From NCBI RefSeq assembly GCF_000287675.1, contig NZ_ALJL01000022.1, forward strand, positions 124,001 to 188,000: a stretch of DNA of 64,000 bases, read 5' to 3'. Below, in pieces: positions 18,895 through 27,483 of the stretch (the first letter of the stretch is position 1; every line of letters begins with the position of its first letter). The notes beneath the pieces are model-generated. The model did not search any database. It was not told the DNA's origin and worked only from the letters and a program-made list of their open reading frames with translations. This DNA is from Lachnoanaerobaculum sp. ICM7 (lineage in GTDB: Bacteria > Bacillota > Clostridia > Lachnospirales > Lachnospiraceae). The position numbers and the translations under genes are program-made.

Positions 18895-19920
18895 ATGGAA
18901 AAACTTTACTGCAAAGGCGGCGGCTGTACTGCAAAGCTTGGGGCCGGAATACTCAGCCATATACTTGAAAGATTGCCAAAGCAAAATTTTGATGAGAACT
19001 TAATGGTAGGATTTGATGCAAAGGATGATGCGGCGGTATATAAGCTTACAGACGACATTGCATTCGTTCAAACACTTGATTTTTTTCCGCCTATGGTGGA
19101 AGATCCTTACACTTTCGGACAGATAGCGGCAGCAAATGCCCTAAGTGATATATATGCCATGGGTGGTGAAGTAAAGACCGCATTAAATATAGTATGCTTT
19201 CCGCAAAGCAGTGATTTGAATATCCTTGGAGAAATAATGCGAGGCGGACTTGAAAAGGTAAAGGAAGCAGGAGGAGTACTTGCAGGCGGACATTCAATAG
19301 ATGATACGGATGTAAAATACGGTCTCAGTGTTACCGGTATTGTAAATCCAAATAAGATATATTCAAATAATACCGGAAAAGCGGGAGACAGACTGATACT
19401 TACAAAAAGACTTGGAGTAGGAATAATATGTACTGCCGCAAGAATCGGTGAAGCTGATGAAGATACATTAAATGAAGCTGTTGATTCTATGAGGACATTA
19501 AATAAATATGCATGTGATATATCAAAAAAATACGATATTCATGCATGTACCGATATAACAGGTTTCGGATTTTTAGGCCACCTGATGGAAATGATGGGTG
19601 ATGATAAGTCATGTGAAGTTTATGCAAAACAGATTCCGGTATTTGAGGCTGCAAAAGCTTTGGCTGATGAATTCCTTATTACAGCCGGAGGACAGAGAAA
19701 CAGAAATTATGTGGGTGAAAATGTTATTTTCGAGGATGTACCTTTCGCGATGGAAGAAATTTTATTCGACCCTCAGACATCGGGGGGACTCTTACTTGCC
19801 GTAGGAAAAGAAGAGGCTGATGCACTTTTAAATGAATTAAAAGAGGCAGGTATGCCTGCAGCAATTGTAGGAGAAATAAGAGAAAGAGAAAATACAGCTA
19901 TAAAAGTAGCTGATAAATAG
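18895..19920 (+). CDS. selD: Selenide, water dikinase (selenophosphate synthetase)
   Basis: Makes selenophosphate from selenide and ATP, the reactive selenium donor. The 341-residue protein has the N-terminal active-site segment [11 protein letters not shown], with Cys11 where other SelD proteins carry Cys or selenocysteine, and the conserved Lys14. The usual second cysteine is replaced by Ala. Further motifs are [33 protein letters not shown] and DPQTSGGLL. Ribosome site TAGGAGG. It heads a tight selD-yedF-aminotransferase-DUF3343 run. No selA, selB or tRNA-Sec is visible, so selenium here more likely feeds the molybdenum-hydroxylase cofactor. Confidence 0.95.
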   Translation: MEKLYCKGGGCTAKLGAGILSHILERLPKQNFDENLMVGFDAKDDAAVYKLTDDIAFVQTLDFFPPMVEDPYTFGQIAAANALSDIYAMGGEVKTALNIVCFPQSSDLNILGEIMRGGLEKVKEAGGVLAGGHSIDDTDVKYGLSVTGIVNPNKIYSNNTGKAGDRLILTKRLGVGIICTAARIGEADEDTLNEAVDSMRTLNKYACDISKKYDIHACTDITGFGFLGHLMEMMGDDKSCEVYAKQIPVFEAAKALADEFLITAGGQRNRNYVGENVIFEDVPFAMEEILFDPQTSGGLLLAVGKEEADALLNELKEAGMPAAIVGEIRERENTAIKVADK

Positions 19921-19929
19921 GAGGATAAT

Positions 19930-20547
19930 ATGATAAAAGTAAATGCAATAGGGGATGCATGTCCTATACCTGTAGTTAAGACAAAGAATGCAATAAGAGA
20001 GCTTGGAGGAAGCGGAGTAGTAGAGGTCAGTGTTGACAATGAGATTGCGGTACAAAACCTTTTAAAGATGGCAAAGCAAAAAGAGTATGAGGCTGCGTTT
20101 GAGAAAAAGTCAAATACTGAATACATAGTTACTATCAATGTAAATGGGGGAGAGGTTTCTGATACTAAGCCTGTTACTAAGGCAACTGTAAAGTCTGATG
20201 AGATAAAATTAAAAGAAACAATTGTGGTAATAGATTCAGATAAGATGGGTGATGGCGATGAAGAATTCAGTAAGACTCTTTTAAAGGGCTTTATTTATGC
20301 TCTGAGCTCCCAGGATATACCACCTGCAAAAATTCTGTTTTACAATACAGGTGTAAGACTTACCACAGAGGGGTCGGCAAGTATTGAAGATTTGAAGGTT
20401 TTGGAAAAAGCAGGTGCAAAAATCTATTCCTGCGGTGCATGCCTTAATAACTACGGACTTACCGAGAAGCTTTCGGTAGGTGAGGTGACAAATATGTATG
20501 ATATTGTAAGTTATCTCATGGAAGCCGACCTTGTAATAAGACCATAA
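19930..20547 (+). CDS. yedF: Selenium metabolism protein YedF (TusA-like plus DsrE-like)
   Basis: A 205-residue protein found beside selD in selenium-using organisms. The N-terminal TusA/SirA-like domain (about 1-75) has the conserved CPIP motif with Cys11 in GDACPIPVVKTK. The C-terminal DsrE/F-like domain (about 95-205) has a second conserved cysteine region YSCGACLNNYG. Its exact reaction is not established; carrying sulfur or selenium between SelD and downstream enzymes is the working idea for the family. Starts behind AGGAGGA nine bases after selD and overlaps the next gene by one base. Confidence 0.9.
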   Translation: MIKVNAIGDACPIPVVKTKNAIRELGGSGVVEVSVDNEIAVQNLLKMAKQKEYEAAFEKKSNTEYIVTINVNGGEVSDTKPVTKATVKSDEIKLKETIVVIDSDKMGDGDEEFSKTLLKGFIYALSSQDIPPAKILFYNTGVRLTTEGSASIEDLKVLEKAGAKIYSCGACLNNYGLTEKLSVGEVTNMYDIVSYLMEADLVIRP

Positions 20548-21707
20548 TGATTTATTTAGATAATGCCGCCACTACATTCAAAAAACCGATAAATGTAATA
20601 GAAGCTATAAATCATGCACTTACATCCTATGGAAACAGTGGTAGAGGTGCATACAGGGCCGCACTTGATTCGGGCAGAATGGTCTATGAAACAAGAGAAA
20701 AGATTTCAAAATTTTTCGGAAGCAGCGACCCTTCAAAAGTAATTTTTACATCCAATGCAACAGAGGGTTTAAATATCGTATTGTTCGGACTGTTCGGAAG
20801 TGGAGATCATGTAATAAGTACGGTAACGGAGCATAACAGCGTGCTTAGACCGCTCTATAAGCTTGAAAAAACCAAGAATATAGGCATTGATTTTATCGGA
20901 ATAGATGAAAGCGGCAAATTAAAATATGATGAATTTGAAAAGCATATAAAAGAAAATACAAAGGCTATAATTGTAAACCATGTATCTAATGTGTCAGGTG
21001 AAATAGCGGATTTGGAATATATTGGAAAAATATCAAGTAAGAATAATCTTTATTTTATAGTGGATGTATCTCAGAGCGCCGGAAATATCAAGATAGATAT
21101 GAATAAAACGGGGATAGACATTCTTTGCTTTACAGGTCATAAGGGATTGTTCGGACCGGGAGGTACAGGAGGTATAGTTATAAATTCCGATATTCTGATA
21201 GATACCTTTAAGGTAGGCGGAAGCGGTGTGCAATCCTTTAATAAGGAGCAACCTGATGAATATCCGACAAGATTGGAGGCAGGGACTTTAAATATTATGG
21301 GGATTGCAGGCCTTGGTGCCGGAATTGATTTTATAAATGAAATCGGAATTATAAATATACATAATAAAGAGATGGGTCTGCTAAAAAGGCTTTATAAGGG
21401 CATAAAGGATATAAATGGTATAAAGTTTTATACGGATTGTTCTGAATTTGAAAAAGAACCCGGGTCTATAAGGCATGGAAGTATTTTGCCGATAAATATA
21501 GACGGGATTCATTCGGGAGATCTGGCTGATTATCTTGGTGAAGACTATGATATAGCGATAAGAGCAGGTGCACACTGTGCCCCATTGATGCATAAGGCGT
21601 TGGGAACAGTGGATGAGGGCATAGCAAGATTTTCATTCTCATATTTTAATACAGAGGAAGAAATAGATGCTGTTATAAAAGCGATAAAAGAAATAGTGGA
21701 AGAATAA
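20547..21707 (+). CDS. Class V aminotransferase, cysteine desulfurase family (EF2568 type)
   Basis: PLP enzyme of 386 residues that probably releases sulfur or selenium from cysteine or selenocysteine. It opens with the desulfurase signature YLDNAATTFKKP, has the PLP lysine K199 in TGHKGLFGPGG and a candidate catalytic cysteine in RAGAHCAPLMH (about 349). Stop and start codons of neighbours overlap by one base on both sides. Cysteine-desulfurase-like proteins of this subgroup sit in the selenium-dependent molybdenum hydroxylase locus of Enterococcus faecalis, which is the basis for the context call. IscS/SufS function in Fe-S assembly is less likely. Confidence 0.87.
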   Translation: MIYLDNAATTFKKPINVIEAINHALTSYGNSGRGAYRAALDSGRMVYETREKISKFFGSSDPSKVIFTSNATEGLNIVLFGLFGSGDHVISTVTEHNSVLRPLYKLEKTKNIGIDFIGIDESGKLKYDEFEKHIKENTKAIIVNHVSNVSGEIADLEYIGKISSKNNLYFIVDVSQSAGNIKIDMNKTGIDILCFTGHKGLFGPGGTGGIVINSDILIDTFKVGGSGVQSFNKEQPDEYPTRLEAGTLNIMGIAGLGAGIDFINEIGIINIHNKEMGLLKRLYKGIKDINGIKFYTDCSEFEKEPGSIRHGSILPINIDGIHSGDLADYLGEDYDIAIRAGAHCAPLMHKALGTVDEGIARFSFSYFNTEEEIDAVIKAIKEIVEE

Positions 21708-21943
21708 TGAGAGAAAAAAGTTGGAAATATATAGTTACATTTCAAACCACCACAGCTGCAATGGCTTTTGAGAGCCTATGCAGTAAGGAAAATGTTCCGG
21801 GAAGGCTTATACCTGTGCCGAAAGAACTATCATCAGGTTGCGGTCTTGCATGGTGTGTTCCTTTTGAGTCGGCGGATTTAATAGATAACTTGATTAAAAA
21901 AGAAAATCCTCTGTATGATAAGGCAAGTAAGGTTTGGCATTAA
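21707..21943 (+). CDS. DUF3343 family protein
   Basis: Small cytoplasmic protein of 78 residues with the DUF3343 pattern: a beta-alpha start (YIVTFQTTTAAMAFESLC), the VPGRLIPVPKELSSGCGLAWCVP core with two close cysteines, and a short C-terminus. Proteins of this family regularly follow the EF2568-type aminotransferase and probably assist sulfur or selenium transfer through the CGLAWC cysteines; that role is inferred. The start overlaps the previous stop (TAATGA). Confidence 0.85.
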   Translation: MREKSWKYIVTFQTTTAAMAFESLCSKENVPGRLIPVPKELSSGCGLAWCVPFESADLIDNLIKKENPLYDKASKVWH

Positions 21944-22038
21944 AACTATATAATAAACAGTATTAAATAAATATGTGAATTATTAACATGTTTAGTCTAA
22001 AAAATAGTATGATACGCTCATAAAAAATAATATTTAGA

Positions 22039-22067
22039 TTGATTTTTGCAAGAAAAAATGATAGTAT
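22039..22067 (+). promoter_or_regulatory. Candidate promoter upstream of NCS2 permease operon
   Basis: TTGATT (22039-22044), 17-base spacer, TAGTAT (22062-22067) in the 349-bp gap before the NCS2 permease. It would give a leader of about 220 bases containing the hairpin at 22153-22177. Confidence 0.35.
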
Positions 22068-22152
22068 ATAAAAAATAAAAGTTGTAACAATATTTTTTAT
22101 TAAATATATCAAAGGAAAGTTTACAATTAAACAATCAATATGTAGATATTTG

Positions 22153-22190
22153 ACGCATCAGAAAATATCTGATGCGTATTTAAATTTTTT
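22153..22190 (+). terminator. Terminator-like hairpin in the leader of the NCS2 permease gene
   Basis: Perfect ten-base stem ACGCATCAGA (22153-22162) with TCTGATGCGT (22168-22177), five-base loop, followed by ATTTAAATTTTTT. It lies 210 bases after the DUF3343 stop and 115 bases before the permease start. It can be either the end of the selD operon transcript or an attenuator for the permease operon. A second small hairpin CATCTC/GAGATG (22245-22259) lies nearer the gene. No aptamer I know is recognisable here. Confidence 0.65.
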
Positions 22191-22292
22191 CTCTTGATAT
22201 ATTTTTAACAATGGGGAATTTAAATATTGATCCTTAGTACATTTCATCTCTAAGAGATGTAAAAATAAATGTCTTTTTTAAGGAGGATTAAA

Positions 22293-23672
22293 ATGAGTGA
22301 AAAGACAAGTAGTTCAAATGTAAGTATTGACAATATTTACAAATTGGACGGAAGAGTTCCTGTGGCGAAAGCAATACCTTTCGGACTGCAACATGTTATG
22401 GCCATGTTCGTTTCAAACCTTGCTCCGATAGCTATGGTATGCGGTGTGGCCAAGTTGCTTGGAAGTGACGTGCCGGGGATAAGCGGTGTTGATCTTGCAA
22501 GACTTTTGCAAAGTGCTATGTTTATAGCAGGACTTGGTACATTGATTCAGCTGTATCCGGTATGGAGAATAGGTGCAAGACTGCCGGTTGTAATGGGTGT
22601 AAGTTTTACCTTTGTTGCAACATTGACCTACATAGCCTCGAACTTTAATTACCAGACGATGATCGGTGCGGTAATAGTTGGAGGATGTGTAGAAGGTTGC
22701 CTGGGCCTGACATATAAGTATTGGAAGCAGATAATTTCACCTATAGTGTCGGCAAGTGTTGTTACCACAATCGGATTTTCCTTGCTTGGAGTAGGTGCAA
22801 AAAGCTTCGGAGGCGGATATGTTGATGACTTCGGTGCTCCGAAATATATGATTGTAGGACTTATCACTCTTATTGCATGTATAACATTCAGCTCACTTGC
22901 AAAGGGATTCTGGAAGCAGCTTAATGTAATGTTCGGTCTTATAGTAGGATATATTGTCGCATTCTTGTTCGGAATAGTGGATTTTTCACATTTTGCAGAA
23001 ACAATAAAGGAAGTAGGTTTTATAGCATTACCTAGAATATTGCCATATAAGCCTGTATTTAATTTAAGTGCAATTTTATCTATAGTGGTTGTTTTCCTTG
23101 TATCTGCAGCAGAGACTATCGGTGATACAACTGCGGTAGTTGCAGGCGGACTTGATAGAGATATTACAGAGAAGGAAGTATCAGGATCACTTGCATGTGA
23201 CGGTTTCTTAAGTGCCGTATCGGGATTGTTCGGTTGTACTCCTATAACATCATTCTCACAGAACGTAGGACTTATCGCAATGACAAAGGTAGTGAACAGA
23301 TTTACTATTATGTTCGGTGCACTTACACTTATTCTTGCAGGATTGTTCCCTCCTATAGGCGCATTCTTCTCAACATTGCCACAGCCTGTACTTGGCGGAT
23401 GTACAATAATGATGTTCGGTACTATCGTAGTAAGCGGTATGAATATGATCGGAAAATGCGGATTCAATCAGAGAAATACTGTAATTGTAGCATTGGCTAT
23501 AAGTATCGGAATAGGATTTACTCAGACACCCGGTATATTTGATTATTTCCCGAAGGTTATAGGAGATATTTTTGCAGGTAACTCTGTGGCAGGCGTATTT
23601 GTACTTTCAATGTTGTTAAACTTCGTATTGCCGAAGGATATGGATGTAAAGAAATTGGTTGGTATGCAATAA
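22293..23672 (+). CDS. NCS2-family nucleobase permease (xanthine/uric acid type)
   Basis: Membrane symporter of 459 residues with about 12-14 hydrophobic segments. I start it at ATG 22293 behind AAGGAGGAT; an in-frame ATG 24 bases upstream lacks a ribosome site. It has the NAT/NCS2 signature QNVGLIAMTKVVNR (about 335-348) and the conserved acidic TM8 segment SAAETIGDTTAV. In family terms these fit xanthine or urate carriers rather than uracil carriers, and the purine-catabolic context agrees. Its stop codon abuts the yqeC start, so the two genes are translationally linked. Confidence 0.88.
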   Translation: MSEKTSSSNVSIDNIYKLDGRVPVAKAIPFGLQHVMAMFVSNLAPIAMVCGVAKLLGSDVPGISGVDLARLLQSAMFIAGLGTLIQLYPVWRIGARLPVVMGVSFTFVATLTYIASNFNYQTMIGAVIVGGCVEGCLGLTYKYWKQIISPIVSASVVTTIGFSLLGVGAKSFGGGYVDDFGAPKYMIVGLITLIACITFSSLAKGFWKQLNVMFGLIVGYIVAFLFGIVDFSHFAETIKEVGFIALPRILPYKPVFNLSAILSIVVVFLVSAAETIGDTTAVVAGGLDRDITEKEVSGSLACDGFLSAVSGLFGCTPITSFSQNVGLIAMTKVVNRFTIMFGALTLILAGLFPPIGAFFSTLPQPVLGGCTIMMFGTIVVSGMNMIGKCGFNQRNTVIVALAISIGIGFTQTPGIFDYFPKVIGDIFAGNSVAGVFVLSMLLNFVLPKDMDVKKLVGMQ

Positions 23673-24374
23673 ATGATAATTTCATTAGTTGGTGGTGGTG
23701 GAAAAACCACCACCATGTTTTATATAGGGAGATATTTTGCCAAAAAGGGCAAAAAAGTAGTTATTACCACAACAACTCATATAGTAAAACCGGATGTATA
23801 TACTCTGATTGATTCCGCAAAAGAACTTGAAAAATTGGAGTTTAGGGATGAACCTGTGGTTATAGGAAAAAATGCAGGTGAAAAATTATCATCTCTTGAT
23901 ATAATAGAGGTGCAGGAGCTCGACAAATTTGCCGATATAGTATTGGTTGAAGCGGACGGAGCAAAGCGCTTACCTATAAAAATTCCAAGAGAAGGAGAGC
24001 CGGTAATACCTGAAAATACAGATATTTGTATAGTATGCATGGGTATTGATGCTGTCGGAAAAAAGATAAGCGAAAAATGTTTCAGGTATGAAAGAGCTGC
24101 AGAAATTTTTGGTTGGGATGAAGATCATATACTCAGTGAAGAGGATGCTGCAAGGATATTGACAGATAAGAGGGCGGAGTTTAAAGGAATAAATAACAGA
24201 AAAACTTTATTTATTATAAATAAGGCCGACACTAAAGAAGAGGTGAGAAAGGCTTTAGAGACAGAAAAATATATAAATATTTTTTGTGAAGAAAACGGTT
24301 TTAAAAATTTCAAAGTTTCAATAACTTCATATAATAATAACAGAGAGTTTTGTGATTTTGAATTTCTAGCTTAG
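23673..24374 (+). CDS. yqeC: Selenium-dependent hydroxylase accessory protein YqeC
   Basis: Small P-loop protein of 233 residues with Walker A GGGGKTTT (7-14), a VVITTTTHIVKP strand-turn and a conserved VLVEADGAKRLPIK segment (about 90-103). YqeC-type proteins co-occur with selD, yedF and yqeB and are thought to help mature selenium-containing molybdenum hydroxylases; the reaction is not known. The ATG directly follows the permease stop codon, and yqeB begins 11 bases later. Confidence 0.88.
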   Translation: MIISLVGGGGKTTTMFYIGRYFAKKGKKVVITTTTHIVKPDVYTLIDSAKELEKLEFRDEPVVIGKNAGEKLSSLDIIEVQELDKFADIVLVEADGAKRLPIKIPREGEPVIPENTDICIVCMGIDAVGKKISEKCFRYERAAEIFGWDEDHILSEEDAARILTDKRAEFKGINNRKTLFIINKADTKEEVRKALETEKYINIFCEENGFKNFKVSITSYNNNREFCDFEFLA

Positions 24375-24385
24375 AGAGAAGGTTT

Positions 24386-25189
24386 ATGATGGACAAAAAA
24401 ATTTGGATAAGAGGTGCCGGGGATTTGGCAACAGGAATTGCTTTAAGATTGTATAGATCGGGATTTGACATAATAATGTCGGATATCGCCGTACCTACTA
24501 CAGTAAGAAGAACGGTTGCATTTTCGCCTGCCGTTTATACAGGTGAGACACAGGTTGAAGGAATAACCGGAAAACTCTGCGAAAATATTTCAATGATTGA
24601 TACTGTAATCGAGTCGGGATGTATACCTGTAATAGTGGATCCAAGTGGTGAGATCATGAAGGAATATAAGCCTGATATTATAGTGGATGCAATTATTGCA
24701 AAGACAAATATAGGTACTAAAATAACCGATGCTGATATTGTAATAGGTGTCGGTCCGGGATTTGAAGCAGGAGTTGACTGTCATGCCGTAGTTGAAACCA
24801 AAAGAGGACATAATCTCGGCAGAGTAATATGGAGCGGAAGTGCTTATCCAAATACAGGAGTTCCCGGAAATATAGGCGGATATACTGTGGAAAGAATCAT
24901 AAGGGCAACTGCAGACGGAGTGTTCAGCGCAAAGGTAAATATCGGAGACTTTGTAAAGGCCGGAGATTTGCTGGCATACTGTGATGAAACACCTGTATAT
25001 GCGAACATTGACGGTATTGTAAGAGGACTTTTGCAAGACGGTGTAAAGGTAAAGAAAGGTATGAAATCCGGTGATGTGGATCCGAGAGCCGAAAGGGAAT
25101 ATTGCTTCAGCGTATCGGATAAGGCGAGCGCCATAGGCGGTGGAGTACTCGAAGCTATATTTAGCAAAATAAGCGGCAGGAGAGCTTGA
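24386..25189 (+). CDS. yqeB: Selenium-dependent molybdenum cofactor maturation protein YqeB
   Basis: A 267-residue protein with an N-terminal nucleotide-binding-like motif (IRGAGDLATGIALRLYRSGF) and an XdhC-related Rossmann layout. Its C-terminal part (about 175-230) resembles a biotinyl/lipoyl-like barrel (VNIGDFVKAGDLLAYCDETPV), usual for YqeB. It is considered the key marker of the selenium-dependent molybdenum hydroxylase trait and may insert selenium into the molybdenum centre. The stop codon overlaps the start of the MocA-like gene (TGATG). Two adjacent ATGs (24386, 24389) are possible starts. Confidence 0.9.
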   Translation: MMDKKIWIRGAGDLATGIALRLYRSGFDIIMSDIAVPTTVRRTVAFSPAVYTGETQVEGITGKLCENISMIDTVIESGCIPVIVDPSGEIMKEYKPDIIVDAIIAKTNIGTKITDADIVIGVGPGFEAGVDCHAVVETKRGHNLGRVIWSGSAYPNTGVPGNIGGYTVERIIRATADGVFSAKVNIGDFVKAGDLLAYCDETPVYANIDGIVRGLLQDGVKVKKGMKSGDVDPRAEREYCFSVSDKASAIGGGVLEAIFSKISGRRA

Positions 25190-25776
25190 TGGATCTGGTG
25201 ATTTTGGCCGCAGGAGAAGGTAAACGATTTGGCGGAGACAAGCTTTTGGCAGATATAAAAGGTGTTAAGCTTTATCAATATATGGAAAAGATATATAAAA
25301 GAGCATATGACTTTGACAATAAGATAATAGTCGGTAAGGACACCGAGATTTTAGATTATTATAAAAAGAACGGATTTATAACCATATATAATGACAAGCC
25401 GGAGCTTGGTAAATCAAGATCAATAAAGCTTGCGGTGAGTAAACTGAAAAATATTGAGAATTCAGGCAGTGTACTTTTCGGTGTATGCGATCAGCCTTTG
25501 CTAAGGTCCGAAACGATATCAAAGATAATAGATGAATTTCAAAAATCGAATAAAACTATAAGTAGTGTAAGATGTAAAAACAGGCTTGGAAATCCATGTA
25601 TATTTTCAAGTGAATACTTTGATGAACTTCTCTTACTTGGAGAAGAAGAAGGTGGTAAAAAGCTTATAAAAGCGCATATTTGTGAGGTTTTATTCGTGGA
25701 TATAGAAAATGAGGATGAACTTTTGGATATTGATACAAAAGAGGCGTACTCTCATGTACTTGAGAAAATACATTGA
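25189..25776 (+). CDS. mocA: MocA-like molybdenum cofactor nucleotidyltransferase
   Basis: NTP-transferase of 195 residues that likely cytidylylates molybdopterin to the dinucleotide form used by xanthine-dehydrogenase-type enzymes. It has the MobA/MocA nucleotide loop LAAGEGKRFGGDK (about 4-16), the metal-binding GVCDQPLL segment (about 105-112) and GNPCIFSSEYF (about 141-151). I prefer ATG 25189, which overlaps the yqeB stop, to a TTG three bases earlier. E. coli YgfJ/MocA proteins are the analogues. A MobA (GMP) function is not excluded. Confidence 0.85.
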   Translation: MDLVILAAGEGKRFGGDKLLADIKGVKLYQYMEKIYKRAYDFDNKIIVGKDTEILDYYKKNGFITIYNDKPELGKSRSIKLAVSKLKNIENSGSVLFGVCDQPLLRSETISKIIDEFQKSNKTISSVRCKNRLGNPCIFSSEYFDELLLLGEEEGGKKLIKAHICEVLFVDIENEDELLDIDTKEAYSHVLEKIH

Positions 25777-25863
25777 AAAAAATATAATAGGACAATTCTT
25801 ATAGATATATTGATAATTTAAATAAATATATGGCATAATTCATATAAAAAACTCTAAAAAAGT

Positions 25864-25892
25864 TTGACTAAAAATTAATTAGGTGATATCCT
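25864..25892 (+). promoter_or_regulatory. Predicted promoter upstream of the purine riboswitch
   Basis: TTGACT (25864-25869), exact 17-base spacer, TATCCT (25887-25892), about 75 bases before the aptamer. It would drive the riboswitch-guanine deaminase transcript. Confidence 0.5.
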
Positions 25893-25967
25893 TTATATAT
25901 AAATTGATACTTGAGTTATATTTGAATGTGTTCTTTTAGAAGAAATACATAAAAATATTGATTTAGA

Positions 25968-26033
25968 GGCCTAATATAAGCTCATAATCGGTTGAGCGTC
26001 TCTACCAATTACCGTAATAATTGACTATAGGCC
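25968..26033 (+). promoter_or_regulatory. Purine riboswitch aptamer, guanine class
   Basis: The sequence folds as the purine three-way junction. P1 is GGCCTA (25968-25973) with TAGGCC (26028-26033). P2 is GCTCA (25980-25984) with TGAGC (25993-25997) and a GG-bearing loop. J2/3 is GTCTCTACC (25998-26006). P3 is AATTA/TAATT around loop CCGTAA (26012-26017), which matches the canonical L3. The base that pairs with the ligand, in GACTATA, is C (26025), which by family rule selects guanine, hypoxanthine or xanthine rather than adenine. It is followed by a hairpin (26032-26048) and a terminator, and precedes guanine deaminase. Confidence 0.92.
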
Positions 26034-26053
26034 CACAGAAATTGTGGGTGGAG

Positions 26054-26096
26054 TGAGGTGTGTTTCCATGCACAATGGAAAGCACCTCATATTTTT
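26054..26096 (+). terminator. Riboswitch expression-platform terminator
   Basis: Outer stem TGAGGTG (26054-26060) with CACCTCA (26083-26089), inner stem TTCCAT (26064-26069) with ATGGAA (26075-26080), loop GCACA, followed by TATTTTT. It lies 21 bases after the aptamer and 14 bases before the guanine deaminase start. Which aptamer state allows it to form cannot be decided by eye. Confidence 0.88.
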
Positions 26097-26109
26097 ATTA
26101 GGGGAGAAT

Positions 26110-27378
26110 ATGATAGTTAAAGGAAATTTGGTGGATTGTACAAAAAAAGGTACGATCAGGATAAGAGAAAACAGCTTTTTAGTAGTTGAAAACGGCGTTA
26201 TATCAAAAATATATTCGCAATACGAGCTTCCTGATGCTTTAAAGAATGAGGAGATAGAAGATTACGGAGATTCTTTGATATTACCGGGACTTATAGATAT
26301 GCATCTTCATGCACCTCAATTTGCCTTCAGAGGGCTTGGGATGGATATGGAACTTTTAGATTGGCTCAATACATATACATTTCCCGAAGAAGCCAAATAC
26401 AAGGATATAGTATATGCAAAAAAAGCCTATAAAAAATTCGTGGATACATTGTCCAAAAGTTATTCCACAAGAGCGGTAGTATTTGCGACCTTGCATACGG
26501 ATGCTACAATACTGTTGATGGATATGCTGGAAGAGAGCGGATTGAAATGTTTTGTAGGTAAGGTAAACATGGACAGAAATTCTACAGATGAACTTATTGA
26601 AACTACAGAGTCATCTATAGATTCTACAGTTAAATGGCTTGATATCTGTAAAGACAGATATAAGAATATAAAGCCGATAATTACTCCAAGATTTATTCCC
26701 AGCTGCAGTGATGAATTGATGAAAGAACTGGGAAAGATTAGAGGAGATATTTACGGATTACAGTCACATTTATCGGAAAATCCCAAGGAAGTCGAATGGG
26801 TAAGGGAGCTTTGCCCGGATTCGGACGGATATCTTGATGCTTACAATAAAAGAGGTAACCTGAATAAAAGTAAGGTAGACACGGTTATGGCACATTGTGT
26901 ATACTCTGATGATAAGGAGATTGAACTTTTAAAGGAGAAAAATGTGTATGTAGCTCATTGTCCGCAGTCAAATATATGTCTGTCATCGGGAATAGCGCCT
27001 ATAAGGAAATTTCTTGATAAGGGTATAAAGGTAGGGCTTGGAAGTGATATAGCGGCGGGATACTCGCTGAATATATTAAACCAGGCGGTAGAAGCAATAG
27101 GGCTTTCAAAGCTTTATTGGAGATATATAGATGAAAATTCAAAACCTCTGGAGCTTGCCGAGGCATTTGCCATAGCAACAAGGATTCCGGGAAGTTACTT
27201 TGGAAAGGTGGGAGCCTTTGAAGAAGGATTTGAAGCGGATATGCTTGTAATAAATGATGAGGAATTGAATAAGGATATTGATGATATAAGAAAGAGATTT
27301 GAAAGATTCTTATATCTGTCGGATGAATGCTCATTGAGAGCAAAATATGTATCCGGAGTAAAAATAGTCACTGTTTGA
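26110..27378 (+). CDS. guaD: Guanine deaminase
   Basis: Zinc amidohydrolase converting guanine to xanthine. I start it at ATG 26110, preceded by GGGGAGA; an in-frame ATG at 26044 lies within the riboswitch terminator and is unlikely to be used. The 422-residue protein has the metal-binding DMHLHAPQFAFRG motif (about 62-74), QSHLSEN (about 218-224), MAHCVY (about 262-267) and AHCPQSN / GLGSDIAAG (about 286-320), all fitting the GuaD branch. Product xanthine feeds the XdhABC enzyme encoded next. Control by a guanine-class riboswitch fits its substrate. Confidence 0.93.
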   Translation: MIVKGNLVDCTKKGTIRIRENSFLVVENGVISKIYSQYELPDALKNEEIEDYGDSLILPGLIDMHLHAPQFAFRGLGMDMELLDWLNTYTFPEEAKYKDIVYAKKAYKKFVDTLSKSYSTRAVVFATLHTDATILLMDMLEESGLKCFVGKVNMDRNSTDELIETTESSIDSTVKWLDICKDRYKNIKPIITPRFIPSCSDELMKELGKIRGDIYGLQSHLSENPKEVEWVRELCPDSDGYLDAYNKRGNLNKSKVDTVMAHCVYSDDKEIELLKEKNVYVAHCPQSNICLSSGIAPIRKFLDKGIKVGLGSDIAAGYSLNILNQAVEAIGLSKLYWRYIDENSKPLELAEAFAIATRIPGSYFGKVGAFEEGFEADMLVINDEELNKDIDDIRKRFERFLYLSDECSLRAKYVSGVKIVTV

Positions 27379-27483
27379 TTTTGTATTTTTATCAACTTAC
27401 AAAGACGAGGAAGCTAATCGCTACAAGATGGTAAAGGTATATAAATTAAATAATATAAAATATTAAATTAGAGAGGAAATAAT

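Noticed and set aside
22649-23467. 272-codon open frame on the minus strand
   Set aside because: Fully antisense to the NCS2 permease, no ribosome site, low-complexity Ile/Thr/Pro translation; a shadow of the real gene.
26044-26109. Longer N-terminus for guanine deaminase from ATG 26044
   Set aside because: This start lies in the riboswitch expression platform, lacks a ribosome site and would add residues not typical of GuaD; ATG 26110 has GGGGAGA upstream.
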